Below, piece by piece: positions 1 to 11,243 of a DNA stretch of 64,000 nucleotides. Under the pieces are notes generated by a model. The model worked only from the letters and a program-made list of their open reading frames with translations, was not told the origin of the DNA and did not search any database. A program made the translations under genes and the position numbers. This DNA comes from Phoma sp. XZ068. Lineage: Eukaryota > Ascomycota > Dothideomycetes > Pleosporales > Didymellaceae. The first letter of the stretch is position 1. Each line of letters begins with the position of its first letter. The stretch covers positions 372,001-436,000 of the forward strand of contig RBKR01000009.1 of assembly GCA_004835665.1 (NCBI GenBank), read 5' to 3'.

Positions 1-79
1 CATAGTCGCCTGGTGTGGTGTGGAGGGAGACGGCGTCCGGGTCGTCCCGGTATTCTGGTGCAGGAGCTGGCTTGCCCAT
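1..79 (-). CDS. 5' end of an unidentified gene, cut by the window edge
   Basis: On the minus strand an ATG at 79 opens a frame that stays open to base 1, giving 26 residues that start MGKPAPAPEYRDDPDAV. The fragment is Pro/Asp-rich with no recognisable domain. A promoter-like intergenic stretch separates it from the divergent TRM1 gene, which fits a real gene start. It is too short to name and could also be a chance open frame. Confidence 0.4.
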   Translation of the reverse strand, partial: MGKPAPAPEYRDDPDAVSLHTTPGDY

Positions 80-747
80 GGTGCTGGTAATGCTGGTGAA
101 GTGGATCACGCGATGTACGGCTATATGATATTATGTTCTACAGCAGCAATGGAGTGACAAAATAAAACAAGATTGAACGACAAAGAGAGCCGGAGCTCAG
201 CCTCTTATGCTTACTCCAGGGGCCGCCGGTGAGACTCGCGTCCTGGTGGAGGCTGTTTTAGGAGCTTCCAGGCAACCACTCACCAGTCGGCGTTCTAACG
301 CGGGTATACGACGTATTGCTCTCCACTTCTTGGCTGCGCAACCTGGGCGAGTCCAACGGCCAATACGTTGGATGAGACAAGCCGCTTCGCAACAAGTACC
401 CGAATCGTTGCGCCAGGTCCATGTTGTGCAGGTTGCGTGGCGCGGGGAGTGCGTGCCAGGCCTCGGAGACAAGATGGCGCTAAGATAAGCTTAAGGTTGG
501 TAGCCAAAATTTTGGACTGCGACGCGAGAGGTGGTTGCATTACGAATCACCAATCCTTCAACCAGCCACACCTCACGTTGAGTTTTGGGCAGGAAGCTTG
601 GAAAGCTGATTAGCTACGAAGCTGGCCTCTTCCGCCCCATTTCTGCGCATCCTGTGTGCCCCGCTGAAGCGCCAATTCCTTCCTCCCAGAGTATGGGCTA
701 CCCGTAGCTCTTACACTCCCATTCGCAACCTCCACAACTCGCCCATA
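80..747. other. Intergenic region, presumed shared promoter
   Basis: Between the divergent starts of the truncated left-edge gene and TRM1 I see only overlapping short open frames on both strands, without domains or splice logic. It probably holds both promoters. A pyrimidine-rich stretch with short CA-rich runs lies just before the TRM1 ATG. Confidence 0.5.
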
Positions 748-2784
748 ATGGCCTCCACCGGAGCTGGAACGGCTGAATCGCAAGCCAAGACGATTGATGC
801 AACACCAGAAGCAGGGCAGAACATTAGCCATGAGGGGAAAGCGTACACCACCATCAAGGAGGGTCTCGCGCACATCCTCGTACCGCACGATACGCCCACG
901 TCTACCGACCCACGCATGTCCAAGGAGGATACCCAGAAACAGCAGGTCTTCTACAACCCCATCCAGCAGTTTAATCGCGACCTGAGCGTGCTTGCGATCA
1001 AGACCTTCGGCCTGGACTCGATACAACGGAAGCACGAGAGACACGCGAAACAGCTGAAGAAAGGGCCAAGGAAACACAAGGGCCAGGGCAGAAGCACGGC
1101 CGAGGAGCAGGCGGAGCAGGCGGAGCCAGCGGCGGAGGAAGACGAGAACACATTGAAGCGCAAGCTGGCCGAGGGCGAGACAGACGAAGGTGCTGCGCCG
1201 GCGAAGAAACAGAAGGTCACAGTGGAGGGAAAGGCGACAGAAGAGGCGGAAGCAGAACCTGCCCCAGATGCACAAGCGAACACAAGCAAAGAAACCAAGC
1301 CCTGGAAAGCACCCTTCACCATTCTCGATGCGCTTTCCGCGACCGGTTTGCGTGCTCTGCGGTATGCGAAGGAGATACCCTTCGCCACATCAATCACGTC
1401 CAACGACATGTCGCGAAACGCTGTCGAGTCGATCAAGCTGAATGTACAGCACAACAAACTGGAAGGCACCATCAAACCCAATACAGGCAATGCGATAGCC
1501 TACATGTACAGCTACTGCGACAAGAACGGTTACGACGTCATTGATCTGGACCCGTACGGCACTGCGGCTCCCTTTATTGACTCTGCCATACAAGCAATCA
1601 ACGACGACGGCCTGCTTTGCGTCACCTGCACCGATTCTGCCATCTTTGCCTCGCACGGCTACCTGGAGAAGACTTATTCGCAGTACGGCGGTCTGCCGTT
1701 CAAGGGCGAATCGTGTCACGAGGGAGGTCTGCGTCTGGTCCTCCATGCTATTGCATCTTCAGCTGCACGATACGGCATGGCCATCGAGCCGTTGCTCTCA
1801 CTTTCCATCGACTACTACCTCAGAGTCTTTGTGCGAGTGCGAAAAGCGCCAAACGACGTCAAGCTCCTGGCAGGCAAGACTATGCTGGTGTACTCCTGCG
1901 ACAACGGCTGTGGCGCATGGACAACACAGTTCCTCGCACGCAACAAGGTTACAACCAACAAGAAGGGTGATCCATTCTACAAACACGGCTTCGCTGCAGG
2001 TCCTTCAGCAGATGAACACTGCAAACATTGCGGGACGAAAACGCACATCGTTGGACCTATGTTTGGTGGTCCCCTGCATAATGTAGGATTTGTTGAACGG
2101 GTACTGGCTCAGTTAAACGAAGTTGACCGCGAGACGTACCCGACAATGGACAGAATAGAGGGCATGCTTCGCACAGCGCTGGAGGAGATCACATTCGGGG
2201 TGAAGCCAAAGGACGAAAAGAGCACACAGGTCCTCGACCCATTGATCCCCAAGGCGGACCCTGCGGCCATAGACCACCACCCGTTCTTTTTCATCCCTAG
2301 CTCCATCTCCAGGGTCGTTCACTGCTCTGCGCCGCCTACAGCAGCCTTGCGTGGCGCACTCCGACACGCAGGCTTCCGGGTGACAATGAGCCACTGTAAG
2401 CCCGGTTCGATCAAAACAGACGCATCCTGGACAGACATCTGGCATATCATGACAGAGTGGATTCGCCAGAAAGCGCCCCTCCACAACCCTCTAAAGGAGA
2501 ATACCGCGGGCCGCGCAATCATGTCGAAACCAATCACAGGTGCCAAGAAGACAAACGGCGCAGCGGAGAACGTTGGAACATCAACAGACTCGAGCGCGCC
2601 CAACGGCGAGGCCGCAGATGTGGAAATGGTAGACGCAGAGACAACCAAGCGACCTTCGTACTTGGGTACAGACTTCGAGGTCAAGTTTGATGAGAAGCTG
2701 GGTAGAGACCATGACAGGGGCAAGTACGTCCGCTACCAGCTTGCGCCACGAGAGAACTGGGGCCCCATGGCTCGCGCAAAGTGA
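748..2784 (+). CDS. TRM1: tRNA (guanine26-N2)-dimethyltransferase
   Basis: This enzyme uses SAM to make N2,N2-dimethylguanosine at position 26 of tRNAs, in nucleus and mitochondria in the yeast family member. The single exon encodes 678 residues. Visible are the SAM-binding loop LDALSATGLRALRYAKEI (about residue 193), the catalytic-type motif DLDPYGTAAPFIDSAIQ (about 266), the CTDSAIFASHG segment, and a Cys cluster YSCDNGCGAW followed by CKHCGTK, which resembles the zinc site of the family. Residues of roughly 100-185 form a Lys/Glu/Ala-rich low-complexity insert between the N-terminal part and the SAM fold. The tail after about 590 is also low complexity. The start is the first ATG of the frame with family-like sequence soon after it. 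No introns are needed. Confidence 0.96.
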   Translation: MASTGAGTAESQAKTIDATPEAGQNISHEGKAYTTIKEGLAHILVPHDTPTSTDPRMSKEDTQKQQVFYNPIQQFNRDLSVLAIKTFGLDSIQRKHERHAKQLKKGPRKHKGQGRSTAEEQAEQAEPAAEEDENTLKRKLAEGETDEGAAPAKKQKVTVEGKATEEAEAEPAPDAQANTSKETKPWKAPFTILDALSATGLRALRYAKEIPFATSITSNDMSRNAVESIKLNVQHNKLEGTIKPNTGNAIAYMYSYCDKNGYDVIDLDPYGTAAPFIDSAIQAINDDGLLCVTCTDSAIFASHGYLEKTYSQYGGLPFKGESCHEGGLRLVLHAIASSAARYGMAIEPLLSLSIDYYLRVFVRVRKAPNDVKLLAGKTMLVYSCDNGCGAWTTQFLARNKVTTNKKGDPFYKHGFAAGPSADEHCKHCGTKTHIVGPMFGGPLHNVGFVERVLAQLNEVDRETYPTMDRIEGMLRTALEEITFGVKPKDEKSTQVLDPLIPKADPAAIDHHPFFFIPSSISRVVHCSAPPTAALRGALRHAGFRVTMSHCKPGSIKTDASWTDIWHIMTEWIRQKAPLHNPLKENTAGRAIMSKPITGAKKTNGAAENVGTSTDSSAPNGEAADVEMVDAETTKRPSYLGTDFEVKFDEKLGRDHDRGKYVRYQLAPRENWGPMARAK

Positions 2785-3532
2785 ATGGGTTGAAAAGCTC
2801 CTCAAACCTTTTAATTTTTCAAACAAATCAAATCTTTAGAGACTCGCTGACGCGATTGTTTTCACTTGTTTATCTTTTACGAATATTTGTCGCCTTTTTC
2901 TCTATTATCTAAGTGACGACTAGGCGACTTCGCGGCGCAGAGGCAAAATGCACTAATACTTCAGATGTGCATCTTACATGTTCATGTTTGACACCCAAAT
3001 GAGGAGGACTTCGGCTAGTCGGCTCTTGTATATGTAGCTCGAACTGTTTTTGACGAAGCAAGGCTGAATACCGGTGACCGACCATACTATTGGAACTCTA
3101 GAACAAAGAAGACCACGCTACCTAGGTAGGTGTTGAGCAAAGGATCAGTCTCGGCATGAGGACTAATCAGAAGGGCGTCTTGACCTGCATATGCATCAGC
3201 ATCCCCCAACGTATGCTACGGATGCAGGCATCCGCCCTGCACTGGCGAATATTGCGCAGCATACATGATGAAGATAGAGGACTCTGATGCATGATTTAGG
3301 CCAATCATAGTACTCGTAGTCAGAGACTGTTCGATTGGTTGTCCTATAATCAGCTGCAAAGGACTTGTCACAGCCCCTCTAATCATCAACCACTTCAGAA
3401 CCTGTACGATACTGCGAAAGCATTACTCTTTATTTCTGTACAAACTCTTACTATGCTATAAGACAAGTATGTGTTAGTTCACCGTAGCTTACTTGCTGGA
3501 ACTAACAATCCCAGTCTGGAGAGATCGACGGC
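2785..3532. other. Intergenic region
   Basis: No gene can be supported here. It contains the TRM1 3' end, which is T-rich just after the stop, and one palindromic CCTAGG-type motif near 3120-3130. The last part may be promoter for the HET region. Confidence 0.5.
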
Positions 3533-4042
3533 CATGGCATCGTCGAAACTATCAAGCCGCTTCTCGGATCCGGTGACATACTTGCCAGGATGTCGTCTGG
3601 GTACTCTCATCTGGCAAGAGTGCGAAGTTAACATACTAGAAAGCGGAGGGAGTATCTGCATCAGTTTCCTCACGGCCGAGAATACACGGGAAATCCCATT
3701 GACGAGCATCAATGGGAAGCTACAGTGCAACCTTCAAGAGCTAGAGCTCTTGCGATGTGTTGCAAAGAGAGGGAAAGCTCGGGAACCACCCATCTCTCAC
3801 TAGAGTATGGTTTTGAATACTCTCTGCAACGGCGCTATCCTTGCCTCTTTCCTCATAAAGCTGCCGAGGTTCACGATATCTGGGAGATTGTACCCAGGAT
3901 GGATACAGAAGAGTTGCGAGAACTGGGACATTGGGCGACCACGGAGTCTAACATTCTGCTCTGTCCGGCGCCTACTTCCACTTGCAAACTGTCATTTTTG
4001 GCAAGGGTCGATGCAGAAGTGCAAGAGCTAGCAACATACTAG
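3533..4042 (+). other. Upstream open region, possibly broken or spliced 5' part of the HET gene
   Basis: An ATG at 3533 (MASSKLSSRFSDPVTY) opens a frame to 3803. A second frame, open from 3632 to 4042, carries protein-like sequence such as IWEIVPRMDTEELRELG. This second frame is the same as that of the HET coding sequence downstream and is separated from it only by one TAG at 4040-4042. I could not find a convincing intron that removes the TAG or joins the two upstream frames. The region may be a separate small gene, the 5' exons of the HET gene, or a decayed N-terminus. Confidence 0.35.
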
Positions 4043-4138
4043 CCTGTAAGGCAAACTCATAAAGCTGAAGCTGTAGAGGGCATCATTGATATCGTGCCAA
4101 TACCCATATGTTGGGATTCGCAATCACACGATCAGTGC

Positions 4139-5791
4139 ATGATCCTTGAGCCCGGTAAAGGAAACGCAGAAACGCTTCCCATCAAGCTGCGGATGAGCCA
4201 GCCAGTCAAAAGCTTATCTCACTTTGTCGGGTACATTGGATGGAAGGGGAGGAACAACCCTGATTTGGCCATTCATCACTCCTGGCGTGACAACATACTT
4301 CACACCACTCAGCCTGGCGTACTTGACTGTCGGTTCAGACCAGCCACAACTCATCCAACTCGGCTGTATGATTCTTTCGAAAAGATCACGAGAACAGGTA
4401 TCAAGCCCGAGTGCTACCTGGCAATATCATACTGTTGGAATCAATGGCCCCAAACAGAGCCAGAAATCCTGGAGGCAAGGCTTGACGAGTTGTCTCGGCG
4501 GCTAAAGATCCGATACTTCTGGGTCGATCGATTGTGTATAGAGCAGGATGATACAACCGACAAAGCTCGTGAGATTCCACTCATGCGAGAATACTACATG
4601 GTCGCTAGCGCCTGCGTAGTCTTGACAGGCCCCGACATCCAGCCATTTGAGTGCGTACCCCAACATAATGGAGCACTGTTGTCTGCCTACCAGCAGATTA
4701 AAACGAACTCTGCAGGATTGAAGTCCCTTTTCTCCTGCCAATGGGCAAGCAGGGTGTGGACTTTGCAAGAGGCTTTGCTATCTCGTCAGGTCATCTACGC
4801 TGTAGCAGATCAGCTTATCGATGGCGATTACATCTCCGAGCTTGTTGCTTACATTGACACTTTCTCTGAAGAGTATGACGATGGCAATCCTGAAGACCCG
4901 GAGTGGATCGGCGGCTATGGATGCTATGGTTGGAACGCGAGGAATCCGTCAGTTGTTAGGCCTCGGCAGTTTAGGATGCAAGATGGCGACAGCCAACTCA
5001 CCGCAATCATGACTGTGTTTGGCGGAGAACAACAGTTCAAAGAGCTGGACGCAATGGGTTCTGGCCTTCGCATGCCGCTTGAGCAAGCGCTGATCATGAC
5101 AGCAGACAGGCATGCGACCAAGAAGGAAGATCACATCTACGGAATTCTTGGAATTTCAGAGACGGAAGGCAAAATCGACATTGAATACAGCATTGAATGG
5201 GATACCATGCTAGACAAGCTTGGACGGGCCGGGGCGATCACTGAGCGGCTACTCGCTTCCCCGTCCATTAACTCATCGTCCAAGTTGAGCTGGCTGCCTG
5301 ATTGCGGATCTAGGTACGGTCCCTTCCAGAACCTTGAGCGGCTGTCTGCCTTTGTTCAAAGACCAAAGCTCTCATGGTCGGAAATGGGAGCGATCGTAAT
5401 GGGGCTGCCATTCCAATGGGAACAAACGAAGATTGAGGGCTGGCCTGTGTTAAACATGCACGGTATGGCATGTTATGTGGTGCGCGCTCATATCTCATTC
5501 CCGGATATGCCAGGTCTTGTCGCTCGGGTAAAGGTGACGAGCAGCAATGGGTGGTCAATAGAGAGACTGAGGGGGACACACGTTATGCTCTGCGAGGGTG
5601 TCGATAGAAGCACTCTCAACACTGTGGCTATCAGGCTTTCTGGGGACATCGAGACCCAAAACGTGTGCAGAGAGGATGGTTATACCTTAGAAATCCACGA
5701 ATGGGTACAAGGCGATCCTGAATCTATAGTCGGAAAGAAGTGGAATTTAGTTAGTGAGGTACTGAAAGTCAGGGATGGAAACGTGGTTTAG
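4139..5791 (+). CDS. HET-domain (heterokaryon incompatibility) protein
   Basis: HET domains are TIR-like modules that trigger fungal cell death on contact with non-self. The domain blocks are clear: CYLAISYCWNQWP (about residue 91), YFWVDRLCIEQDD, the REIPLMREYYMVASACVVLTG region, and RVWTLQEALLS near 205. The C-terminal half has no domain I recognise. It contains the usual HET-family stretch KKEDHIYGILGISE. I start at ATG 4139 because it is the first ATG of the open frame, giving 550 residues. The frame is open back to 4043 without an ATG, so the true N-terminus may lie in upstream exons, or the gene may be interrupted by the TAG at 4040-4042. No intron is needed within 4139-5791. Confidence 0.85.
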   Translation: MILEPGKGNAETLPIKLRMSQPVKSLSHFVGYIGWKGRNNPDLAIHHSWRDNILHTTQPGVLDCRFRPATTHPTRLYDSFEKITRTGIKPECYLAISYCWNQWPQTEPEILEARLDELSRRLKIRYFWVDRLCIEQDDTTDKAREIPLMREYYMVASACVVLTGPDIQPFECVPQHNGALLSAYQQIKTNSAGLKSLFSCQWASRVWTLQEALLSRQVIYAVADQLIDGDYISELVAYIDTFSEEYDDGNPEDPEWIGGYGCYGWNARNPSVVRPRQFRMQDGDSQLTAIMTVFGGEQQFKELDAMGSGLRMPLEQALIMTADRHATKKEDHIYGILGISETEGKIDIEYSIEWDTMLDKLGRAGAITERLLASPSINSSSKLSWLPDCGSRYGPFQNLERLSAFVQRPKLSWSEMGAIVMGLPFQWEQTKIEGWPVLNMHGMACYVVRAHISFPDMPGLVARVKVTSSNGWSIERLRGTHVMLCEGVDRSTLNTVAIRLSGDIETQNVCREDGYTLEIHEWVQGDPESIVGKKWNLVSEVLKVRDGNVV

Positions 5792-7446
5792 AGAAAGACT
5801 GGAAGTAAATCTGTCAGGCATGGGAATCTTACACCACTTCTCCTCCTGTTGCAGTCCTTTCTCCACTCGCTATCACGCCAACATTTGGTTATTGCCACAC
5901 CTGTACTCGTACCCTCCATTATAATCTCAAGCAGCATTACACTACACGAGTACTGCTGTCGCCGTTAGGGCTGCCTCCTCGCCCGATTATCAACCACACA
6001 TGGGCTCCCGCTCCTCTAGCTCTTCTTCCTCGATGAGACGATTGAGCGTGAGGATGCTGCTACTCCAGTCATTTCAGGAGTCTCAGAGTTCTGGAGGACG
6101 TCTTCCCCAGCGGGTTGAGCGGGCATTCGACCGGAACCAAGTGCTCCTGTGCAACGCTAGCTCGGCGGACTTGACAAGATATGAGGTTGGGATGCGAAGG
6201 AAATCCGACTGTACCGAATTGAGGCACTAAAGATGAGGTCGCACTTTACTGGGAAGGCTTAACTGTGCTGGAGAGCTGGCAGATGTTATGCATAGAGTCG
6301 GTGTTGCCTGACCTGGATCCGCGCCTCGATCCGTCACCAACTGCCGATAGGTGAGCGCATGCGCAGGCCTTGCAGGGATCGAGGAAACTTCCTAGAGCAT
6401 TACTTGAAGCTAGACTGTGTTTTTCAGGCCCTCGGAGATATGCGAACCGATGCCTGCAATCTCCTAAACCACAGACGCAACCCCGGCATTTCCGTTCATT
6501 ACTTCCAGTTTCGTCAGTCTTCGTCGGATTTATGGATAATCCTTTCCCAAGGGTTGCCAACGAGGACGGTTTAATTCCATGACTTTTTGAGCGAATAGGA
6601 TCATTGAAGGTCTTGTACTCGTGCAGTAAGCTATTGTAAAAGATCAGAGGGTGCACTGCTCCGAAAGGGGTATTTGGAAGAGATCAGATGCCTAGGTGAC
6701 TGACGCAGAATAGTCCAGTCCCTTTAATATTATGAACAAGGCTGGGCTGCTAGCATCACACGCATCATTGTGGCACTAGCGTACTCGAGGCGACTCGAGC
6801 TGTTCACTCGAATAGGTGATACTCAGTATAATTGAGTCTCTTCCACGTCGAGTATCTGCGGGCGACTCGAGCAGGTCCTGTCCACAGTCCAGTTGCGTAA
6901 GCGCACTACTCGTGGCCACTTGCAACACTGTGCGCATGGGTCAATGTGTGTCTGTGAAGTCTATCCGATCATCGAGTGCACGTTCACGGTGATCAAGCAA
7001 GGACAAAGCAGCATCGGTGCAGCTCCCTTGGAACTGCTTTTGTATCGAAGTAGGGGCCGTGCCCTTGTACAACTCGTACATCCATACCTACATCTGCTTC
7101 CAGCAACAGCCAGCGGCCCCCGAGAACGACATCTCGCGAACAAAGTGGAACGAATCAGGAGAGAGCATGTGGGTCGGCTTTTCTACCTCCTTTGGTATTA
7201 GCGTTGATTCCTGGTAGCCAACATTGTTTGCAACTATCTAGGTATCTTGACGTTACAATTCATTTAGTTTGCCAATTAAGCATTTGTATTTAATCCAGCA
7301 TGACCAGTTGATTAATAATTTTACAACTTAATGACACGTGAACACACATATAAGAGTCAGTCTCGCATACATGCTACTCTCCAATACACACACCTTGAGG
7401 TTGCTTGAACTCGAATAATAGCCATTCACAGTTTACTGAATTCTCG
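5792..7446. other. Intergenic region with possible gene remnant
   Basis: No intact gene. Around 5990-6115 a short open stretch (DETIEREDAATPV in one frame, Ser-rich in another) looks weakly coding but has stops in every frame within about 130 bases. Near 6788-6882 the 11-mer GCGACTCGAGC occurs twice about 80 bp apart, within a cluster of CTCGAG-like sites. The last 250 bases are AT-rich, as expected of the promoter for the TPR gene. Confidence 0.4.
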
Positions 7447-9202
7447 ATGGGGTCAGTTACCTAACCCACACATGTAGCCAGCCGATCTAAATAAGAGTTC
7501 TTCTAGGAATCCTCTCATTTCTTGGGAAACAGTACAGGCCGACCTCGGCTCTCATACTCATCCTGTGACCACTTCTTCAGCAGAAGCTCAGTCAGCGTTC
7601 GATCGCGGTCTCCTTTGGTCATACTCGTTCAACTTGGGTGAGGCAGAAAAATGCTTTACAATTGCCACACAACATGACCCCGACTCTGCAATTCTATTCT
7701 GGGGCATCGCATTTGCTGCTGGTCCAAATTACAACAAATCCTGGAGGTATTTCGATAAGCAGGACTTCGAAGCGTCCGTTGAGAGAGCAAAAAACGCCTT
7801 GGATCGCGCCTTAGAGCTATCAGCCCACGCCACTCCGCTCGAGAGAGGTCTGATCAATGCTTTGGCTGCTCGTTTTCCGTCGCTGGACTCTGTGTCTGGA
7901 GACCTAGGCTCCTTGGACCGCGCATACGCAGAGGCTATGCGTCCTGTGTACGAGGAGTTTCCTCTTGATGTAGATGTCGCGGCACTCTTCGCTGATGCAT
8001 TGATGTGCATGACTCCTCGTGGGCTATGGAATCTAGATACAGGCAAGCCTACCGGAAACCACACGATCGAAGCACGGCGTGTCATTGAAGTGGTATTGCA
8101 GCAAAAGGACGGTTTCAACCACCCAGGTCTCTGCCATTTGTACATTCACATGCTAGAGATGTCCCCAACTCCAGAGTTGGCACTACCAGCCGCTGACAGA
8201 TTACGCCTCCTCGTACCAGACGCCTCGCACATGTCCCATATGCCAACGCATATCGATGCTGCGATTGGCGACTACCGCCGTTCGATCTCCTCCAACAATG
8301 AGGCCATCGCAGCCGATGATAAGTACTTTGCTCAGACGAGGGGTACCAACCAATACATGGTGTATCGCGTTCATTATATCTGCGCGAAGCTGTACGCTGC
8401 GATGATGTCCGGCCGCTTTGCAGACGCCATGTCAGCTGCAGAGAAACTTGAGCAAATCATCGACAGGGATCTTCTATTGATTACGAGTCCCCCAATGGCT
8501 GATTTTGTGGAGAGCTTTCTGGCAAGCAGAGCACATGTGCTCGTGCGTTTCGGGCGCTGGGAAGATGTTCTTAAGCTAGAGCTACCGGACGACCGCAACA
8601 TGTTCGCTGCAACGGTAGCAACCATCCTATACACTCGAAGTCTTGCTTTTGGTGCCCTAGGCCGCGTTTCCGAAGCCGAGGAGTCTCAACGACAGTTCGA
8701 GATAGCACGCAAGGCGGTTCCCAACACACGTCTGAATAGTACACCGTGTAAACAGGTGGAAGTATTCGGTGTTGCTTCAGCTATGCTTCGGGGTGAGATA
8801 GAGTATCGCAAGGGAAATTTCGATGTTGCGTTCGCTGCACTCCGCAAAGCTGCGAGGCTTGAAGATGGACTTCCGTACGGGGATCCTCCGCAGTGGATGC
8901 AACCTGTACGCCATGCTTTGGGAGGCCTCCTCTTGGAACAAAACCGTGTCGAAGAAGCTGAGGTCGCATTTAGAGAAGATTTGGGGTTCGCGAAAGGATA
9001 CCCCCGTCGACGGGCCAAATTGAACAACGTCTGGGGACTGCATGGACTTCATGAATGCTTCAAGCGGTTAGGGAAAATAGAGGAGGCTCGTTTTATCCAA
9101 ACATCCTACGAGTTTGCTCTTGCCTCTGCTGATGTACCTATCGTCGCATCATGCTATTGCCGTCGTTCAAAGGTTGGTGGGACTCGCCCCAGTTGCTGTT
9201 AG
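7447..9202 (+). CDS. TPR-repeat protein with a 5-nt first exon
   Basis: The long open frame from 7508 has no early in-frame ATG. An ATG at 7447-7449 is followed by GG and a GTCAGT donor at 7452. The matching acceptor TAG ends at 7506. Splicing gives MGNPLISWETVQADLG and continues in frame for 564 residues. The intron is 55 nt with a CTAAC branch-like site. The protein has tetratricopeptide-like helices throughout (AFDRGLLWSYSFNLGEAEKCF, then ILFWGIAFAAGPNYNKSW). It resembles a widespread but functionally unknown TPR family of about 550 residues. It lacks a signal peptide or membrane segment, so a cytosolic scaffold role is inferred. The C-terminal tail (CYCRRSKVGGTRPSCC) is unusually Cys-rich. 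Confidence 0.82.
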
Positions 9203-10285
9203 TTCATAAGGTTGAAAAGGTCGTCTTAATGCAACATTTCTGCGCTCAGAAGGGGCTGTTTGAAATGATCTGATCATGTGCACGCTTCACATGTTACATA
9301 TCGACAGCGATTTTGCAGTTGCAAGGATCGAAACTGGAGCGTGTGGAATTTTTCCTCGTCTGTGTGACATTAGCCCCGTTATTGAATTGTCGTCGTTTAG
9401 AGACATAATCAATCTGCACCATAGGGATCAAAGCACCGCCTATTCCTCCATATTACACGTTCACGTCTGCTACTATGCCGGCTTTGTGTCTGTTGTCGGA
9501 CTGCTGCGTCGCGTACTCTGACTCTGTCCGAGCGGATCTTCAGTCCCGGATACGCGGACAGGAATCGAAAGGCGCTAGAAGTGTGCTTTCTAGAACCTGA
9601 AATGCACCTCTGGTTTGCTAGCATATCGGCATGCAGCCTTGATATTTCGAGCCACCACATTTGGCTCGCAGAAGTACACCTCAACCGTGTTCTGCAAGCC
9701 TGCAATGCTCGAGATCTTTGTGAATCCACTATCTGATGGCGTATCTCACACAGCGTCTGCTTGAAGTTTAGACTTCAGAACCGCGTGCGAGTGCTCAAAG
9801 CTGTGACCGCATCCGACGTTGCTCCGGCTGTGTTGAGCATGCTGTCAGCTGCCGTGTCTCCCTCGATTGGCTGGGTGAGGCATATGTGGATCAGAAAGTC
9901 GTCTGCAACTGCTCCTCAAGCGCCGCGAGCAGTCTTGACACCATTCGAACAAGGTGTGAATTTCTTTTGCCTCAGTAGTATTCGAGAACGCTCCAACGGT
10001 CTGCTTGGTGGAGATGTCATGGCTGGACATTTGTTCCCCTCTGCTCGGTCGAAGTGGAAGTGAGGTGCTGATCGGATGGCTTGCGAACATAACTTTGGCG
10101 AGAATGGTGGTTCAATAGAATATTCATGTTGGTTGACAATGATGTGAACGGTCCATGAAAATCCTTGCTCGCTTGGGTCGGAACGTAACGCTTACACCAT
10201 GCGAACTTGACAGGGATACGATATCCCACGTTCTGCTGGCAAACATCCGCTCCATGACCTGCACACGAGTATGCAAAAAAAAAAA
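9203..10285. other. Intergenic region
   Basis: Open frames here (for example 9276-9521 and 9761-10063) are short, overlap on both strands and show no family signature. A run of twelve A at 10275-10286 serves as terminator of the minus-strand 5S rRNA gene next to it. Confidence 0.5.
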
Positions 10286-10286
10286 A
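10275..10286 (-). terminator. Pol III T-run terminator of 5S copy 1
   Basis: Twelve consecutive A on the plus strand read as a T12 run directly at the 3' end of the 5S gene on the minus strand, a strong RNA polymerase III stop. Confidence 0.8.
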
Positions 10287-10404
10287 CATACAACAGTGGG
10301 TATTCGCTAGTGGTCACCCACCTAACTACTAATCCACCGGTACGTTGCTTAAATAGGGCTGAGCGAACGGGAAGCCTTGTATTCAACGTCCTATGGTCGT
10401 ATGT
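10286..10404 (-). rRNA. 5S ribosomal RNA, copy 1
   Basis: Read on the minus strand, this 119-nt segment begins ACATACGACCATAGG and ends CTGTTGTATGT, the standard fungal 5S ends, which pair over nine positions (helix I, one G-U). Internal hallmarks are GCTTCCCGTTCGCTCAGCCC, TTTAAGC and GGTGGGTGACCACTAGCGAA. Helix II (ACGTTG with CAACGT) is complete, with the usual bulged A. A run of T immediately downstream on the minus strand provides a Pol III terminator. The copy appears intact. Fungal 5S genes are often dispersed and transcribed from internal A and C boxes. Confidence 0.9.
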
Positions 10405-11243
10405 GGAATAAGTGGCAGTTAAGATAATATATGTTGTCAATTTACAATATCTCACCGATGGCTACAGTGAGCCTTGCGAATCCCTCCACCGGTCCTATCT
10501 CAATATTCTAGTGTGTGGTATTCTGCTTCCTTACCACGGAGATTATGATGTATCGATGCGTTCGTAGAAGATGTTGTTGTTGTTAAGCAAGTGAGCTCTC
10601 TTTTCTGTCGCATGTATATTTTCCCTTCTTCCTTGTTAAGCCCGTGCGAACTCAGATTCCTCATACAGTTCGATATCTTGTTGTGCTGATATCAGTTCTG
10701 TGCAGAGTTGAGAAGATGCTGCGTATCAGCTGCTTGACGCATGTCAAAGCAAGCAGTGACGAAAAGCTCATTCATGGATACGTGGTCACGGGCACCATAC
10801 GAGTATACATCGATATCACTTTGTCAGTGAGTACCTCGGCGACATCGTGGACGCTGAAACCTAAACTGTCAATTACCTCAAAGGTGGCGAGGCGAGGTGG
10901 ACGGGTATCGCTTCCGTGATGGGCAAGCAACACTCATCATTACTCTGATGCACTTTGGTGAAAATTGTGACGTGGGGCGTGAGCAAAGTTCTGAAGCAAA
11001 TAGCTTTCGTACACTCGAGGAGCTTCAAGGACGCTGAATAGCGTCACTTTGCGGACAAGGAGATAATCACCCCGAAGAATCCGGCAATGAACAGCGGTGA
11101 TTCAATCCTTCAAAACCAGATACTACTGCGCAAGAAGCTGGCTAAGTGAGGTTTATTGTTATTTCGGGTGTCTTGGATGATGATGAATATCAAAAAGCAC
11201 GAGAGGCCGTAGAGGTCGCTCTCAGAGGCAGAAAGAAGGTGAA
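10405..11243. other. Intergenic region between 5S copies
   Basis: I see no supported gene. Short open frames such as 10644-10919 have no recognisable product. The stretch separates the intact 5S copy 1 from the truncated copy. Confidence 0.45.

Noticed and set aside
610..1275. Long minus-strand open frame (221 codons) over the start of TRM1
   Set aside because: It lies antisense to strongly conserved TRM1 coding sequence and its Leu/Arg-rich content mirrors the Lys/Glu/Ala-rich low-complexity region of TRM1.
5990..6230. Ser-rich open frame after the HET gene
   Set aside because: It has no family match, stops occur in all frames within a short distance, and there is no plausible splicing to neighbours.
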